DNA of 6,013 nucleotides from Atopobiaceae bacterium (GTDB taxonomy: Bacteria > Actinomycetota > Coriobacteriia > Coriobacteriales > Atopobiaceae): the NCBI GenBank assembly GCA_017460265.1, contig JAFUBJ010000275.1:1-6013 (forward strand). The letters run 5' to 3'. Each line of letters begins with the position of its first letter. Positions within the stretch are counted from its first letter, which is position 1. Position numbers and translations under genes: made by a program. The notes under the pieces were generated by a model. The model did no database searches. It worked only from the letters and a program-made list of their open reading frames with translations, and was not told where the DNA came from. Shown one piece after another: positions 4,214 through 6,013 of the stretch.

Positions 4214-5581
4214 TCACGCGCCGCGCTGCATGAGATAGCAAAAGTGCCCGTCGCACCCATCGGGCGCAGGCAGCGTCTGAAACGTCCCGGGTGCGCCTTC
4301 CGTCTGCATGATTGAAAAGTCCCTGCCTTCCACAGACGAGAGAAAAGTCTTGACCACCTGCTCGTTTTCCTCAGGAAGAATGGAGCAGGTGGCATAGAGC
4401 AATCTTCCCCCAAAGGCGACGCGCGCCGATGCGGCAGTAAGCATCCTGAGCTGGAGCTCAGGCAGCGTGCGATCCCCTTCCAACAAGGACTCCGAGAGCG
4501 ACCAGGCAATTTCTGGATGCCTGCGCATGGTGCCCGTTCCAGAGCAGGGGGCGTCAACAAACACGAGGTCAAAGGGTTCCTCCAGGCCCTCGGGAAGCTC
4601 GTTTTGGGCAAGCTGGCACGCGTCGAAGGTGACACACGTCACCCAGTCGGAGAGGCCTGCAGCGTCCATGCGGCTCTTTGAGACGCGCGTCTTGAATGGC
4701 TCGGAGTCAACGCCAACGATGGTGGCAGGACCGCCCTGGTCAAGGGCAGCGCCCTGAAGGAGCACCGTCTTCGTGCCCCTGCCCTGGCCAATCTCGAGGA
4801 TTCGTTCGCTCGGTGACGGCTGCGCAAGCAGGGCAACCCGCTGCGCGGCAAGATCAGATACGACCACATCGACCTGCTCCACAAGGCCAGACGAGGCAAG
4901 ACCGGCCGGACGCCCAAGCCTGATGCAGGAGGGGACGTCGGTAGCCATGGGATCCAGGCCACATTCCCCCAACAGCCCAACGGCCTCGGCAGCCGTATGC
5001 TTGGCACGGTTCGCCGCCACAAAGACCGGCGCCGGCTCAAGCTGCGAGAGCGCAAGGTCGCGAGCCGCGTCCTCTCCGCGAGCGTCACGGACGCGCCTCA
5101 CCAGCCAGCTGGGAAGCCCCGACACGAGCGAGAGCGTGCCGTCATCGCACTTCCCCATCTCAAGGCTGTCACGGGCGGTATCGACGCGGGAGGCCTCCTC
5201 GTTGACGACTTTTCGCAGCACGGCATTCGCCAAGCCGGCCGCTCGAGGAGAGGCGCTTCGCACCAGCTCCACGCCCTGGCTCACCGCAACGGAGCGGGGC
5301 GTCTGGAGGTAGCAGATCTCGAAGGCGGAAAGCAGGAGGGCGTCGTGGACCCGCGGCTCAAGTGATGACGGGCGCCTCACGTGGCGGGATAGCATCTGGT
5401 CGAGCATGCCCCTGGCGGAGACGGTGCCAAAGGCGAGCCTTGACGCCAGGGCCCGGTCACGCACATCGAGCGACTCCATCTCCTTGGACGTACGAAGCAG
5501 CTCCCGCACGCGCGCGTCACGCCGCCTACATCGAGAGAGCACCGCAAGCGCCGCCTTGCGCGCAGGCGTTGGCTTGGCCAT
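4214..5581 (-). CDS. rsmB: 16S rRNA (cytosine-967-C5)-methyltransferase RsmB (Sun/Fmu)
   Basis: RsmB methylates C967 (E. coli numbering) of 16S rRNA with S-adenosylmethionine. The 455-residue product has the usual layout: an N-terminal NusB-like domain (about 1-135), a linker domain, and a Rossmann methyltransferase domain (about 235-455). Seen here: motif IV DAPCSGTGTMRRHPEI at 343-358 with C346, motif VI LLYATCSILPEENEQVV at 394-410 with catalytic C399, and the closing DGHFCYLMQR. SAM motif I reads ILEIGQGRGTKT (261-272) where the common form is LDLCAAPGGKT, and the preceding block is VVSDLAAQRVALL rather than the usual QDxxSQ style, so this is a divergent branch. The ATG at 5581 is five bases after the fmt stop, and its ribosome site GAGG lies within the end of fmt, giving coupling. 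RsmF/NSUN relatives are less likely because of the NusB domain and fmt linkage. Confidence 0.95.
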   Translation of the reverse strand: MAKPTPARKAALAVLSRCRRRDARVRELLRTSKEMESLDVRDRALASRLAFGTVSARGMLDQMLSRHVRRPSSLEPRVHDALLLSAFEICYLQTPRSVAVSQGVELVRSASPRAAGLANAVLRKVVNEEASRVDTARDSLEMGKCDDGTLSLVSGLPSWLVRRVRDARGEDAARDLALSQLEPAPVFVAANRAKHTAAEAVGLLGECGLDPMATDVPSCIRLGRPAGLASSGLVEQVDVVVSDLAAQRVALLAQPSPSERILEIGQGRGTKTVLLQGAALDQGGPATIVGVDSEPFKTRVSKSRMDAAGLSDWVTCVTFDACQLAQNELPEGLEEPFDLVFVDAPCSGTGTMRRHPEIAWSLSESLLEGDRTLPELQLRMLTAASARVAFGGRLLYATCSILPEENEQVVKTFLSSVEGRDFSIMQTEGAPGTFQTLPAPDGCDGHFCYLMQRGA

Positions 5582-5586
5582 GCTCG

Positions 5587-6013
5587 CTACACCTCTGACC
5601 AGGTGAGTTCCTTGCCGCGAAGGCCCGCAGCCCATGCGGAGGCGTCCATGTCGCGCTTACCGTCAGGCTTCACCTTGAGGAGCTCAAGCGTACCGGCAGA
5701 GCACCCCAGAAGCACCCGGCCCTTGCTGACGGCAACCGCTCCCTGGGAGACCTCGGCCTCGGACAGGCAGCCCCTAAGGGCGCGCACGCCCTTGCCCATG
5801 ACGGCCAGACGCGCCGGTGCGGCATCCATGGACGCTCGAATGCGACGAAGGTTTTCCTCTGCGCCGTCTTGGGGCGAAAGGCGCATCTCGGCCTTGTCGA
5901 TCTTGACGGCATAGGTGACAAGCGACTCGTCCTGATCGGTCCACTCGGCAGTCCCCGCAGCCATGTCGTCAAGCGCCAGAAGCAGCTCCTGGGCCCCGAT
6001 CATGGCCAGCTCG
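5587..6013 (-). CDS. fmt: Methionyl-tRNA formyltransferase, 3' part
   Basis: Fmt formylates initiator Met-tRNA using 10-formyltetrahydrofolate. Only the last 141 residues are in the window. They start in the helix ELAMIGAQELLLALDDM at the end of the catalytic domain, pass the linker motif TYAVKIDKAE near 5890-5920, and then the C-terminal OB-fold tRNA-binding domain, ending GKELTWSEV. The formyl-transfer Asn/His/Asp residues lie beyond the right edge, so catalytic integrity cannot be judged. It is followed after five bases by rsmB, the widespread (def-)fmt-rsmB arrangement, which supports the call. Confidence 0.94.
   Translation of the reverse strand, partial: ELAMIGAQELLLALDDMAAGTAEWTDQDESLVTYAVKIDKAEMRLSPQDGAEENLRRIRASMDAAPARLAVMGKGVRALRGCLSEAEVSQGAVAVSKGRVLLGCSAGTLELLKVKPDGKRDMDASAWAAGLRGKELTWSEV

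Overview
The window is GC-rich and carries a housekeeping cluster. A C+ (four-cysteine) L28, an Asp23–FakA pair and an atypical RsmB together point to an actinobacterium of the Coriobacteriia type (Olsenella/Atopobium/Collinsella-like). This placement is an inference from gene content and protein style; no database search was run.

Layout, left to right: the 5' two-fifths or so of fakA (DAK2-domain fatty-acid kinase, minus strand, running off the left edge); an Asp23/Gls24-family gene (minus), probably co-transcribed with fakA; an unrecognised, cysteine-rich protein with two hydrophobic segments (1241-1804, minus); then rpmB (L28, plus), divergent from it, with a clear promoter, a GC-rich leader hairpin and a strong intrinsic terminator. 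The 2265-2495 gap between the converging rpmB and thiN holds two tandem copies of a 94-bp sequence whose variation avoids the predicted stems. Next come thiN (thiamine pyrophosphokinase, minus, apparently starting at CTG) and, 12 nt upstream of it, a HAD phosphatase. A small FmdB-type zinc-ribbon gene (plus) is divergent from the HAD gene and converges on rsmB. Finally rsmB and the 3' part of fmt (minus) lie 5 nt apart and form a translation operon.

The backbone fmt-rsmB ... thiN - rpmB(inverted) - asp23 - fakA matches, from memory, the order and orientation in Bacillus subtilis (fmt, rsmB ... thiN, rpmB, yloU, yloV). Here HAD and fmdB occupy the place of the rlmN/prpC/prkC/rsgA/rpe block, and an unknown gene sits between rpmB and asp23. 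Functionally the region combines initiator-tRNA formylation, 16S rRNA m5C967 methylation and ribosomal protein L28 with thiamine diphosphate formation and exogenous fatty-acid activation.

No mobile element, CRISPR array, tRNA or rRNA was seen. The least explained items are the structured tandem repeat (2290-2477), the unknown membrane protein, the palindrome over the rpmB -35 box, and the HAD-ThiN pair.
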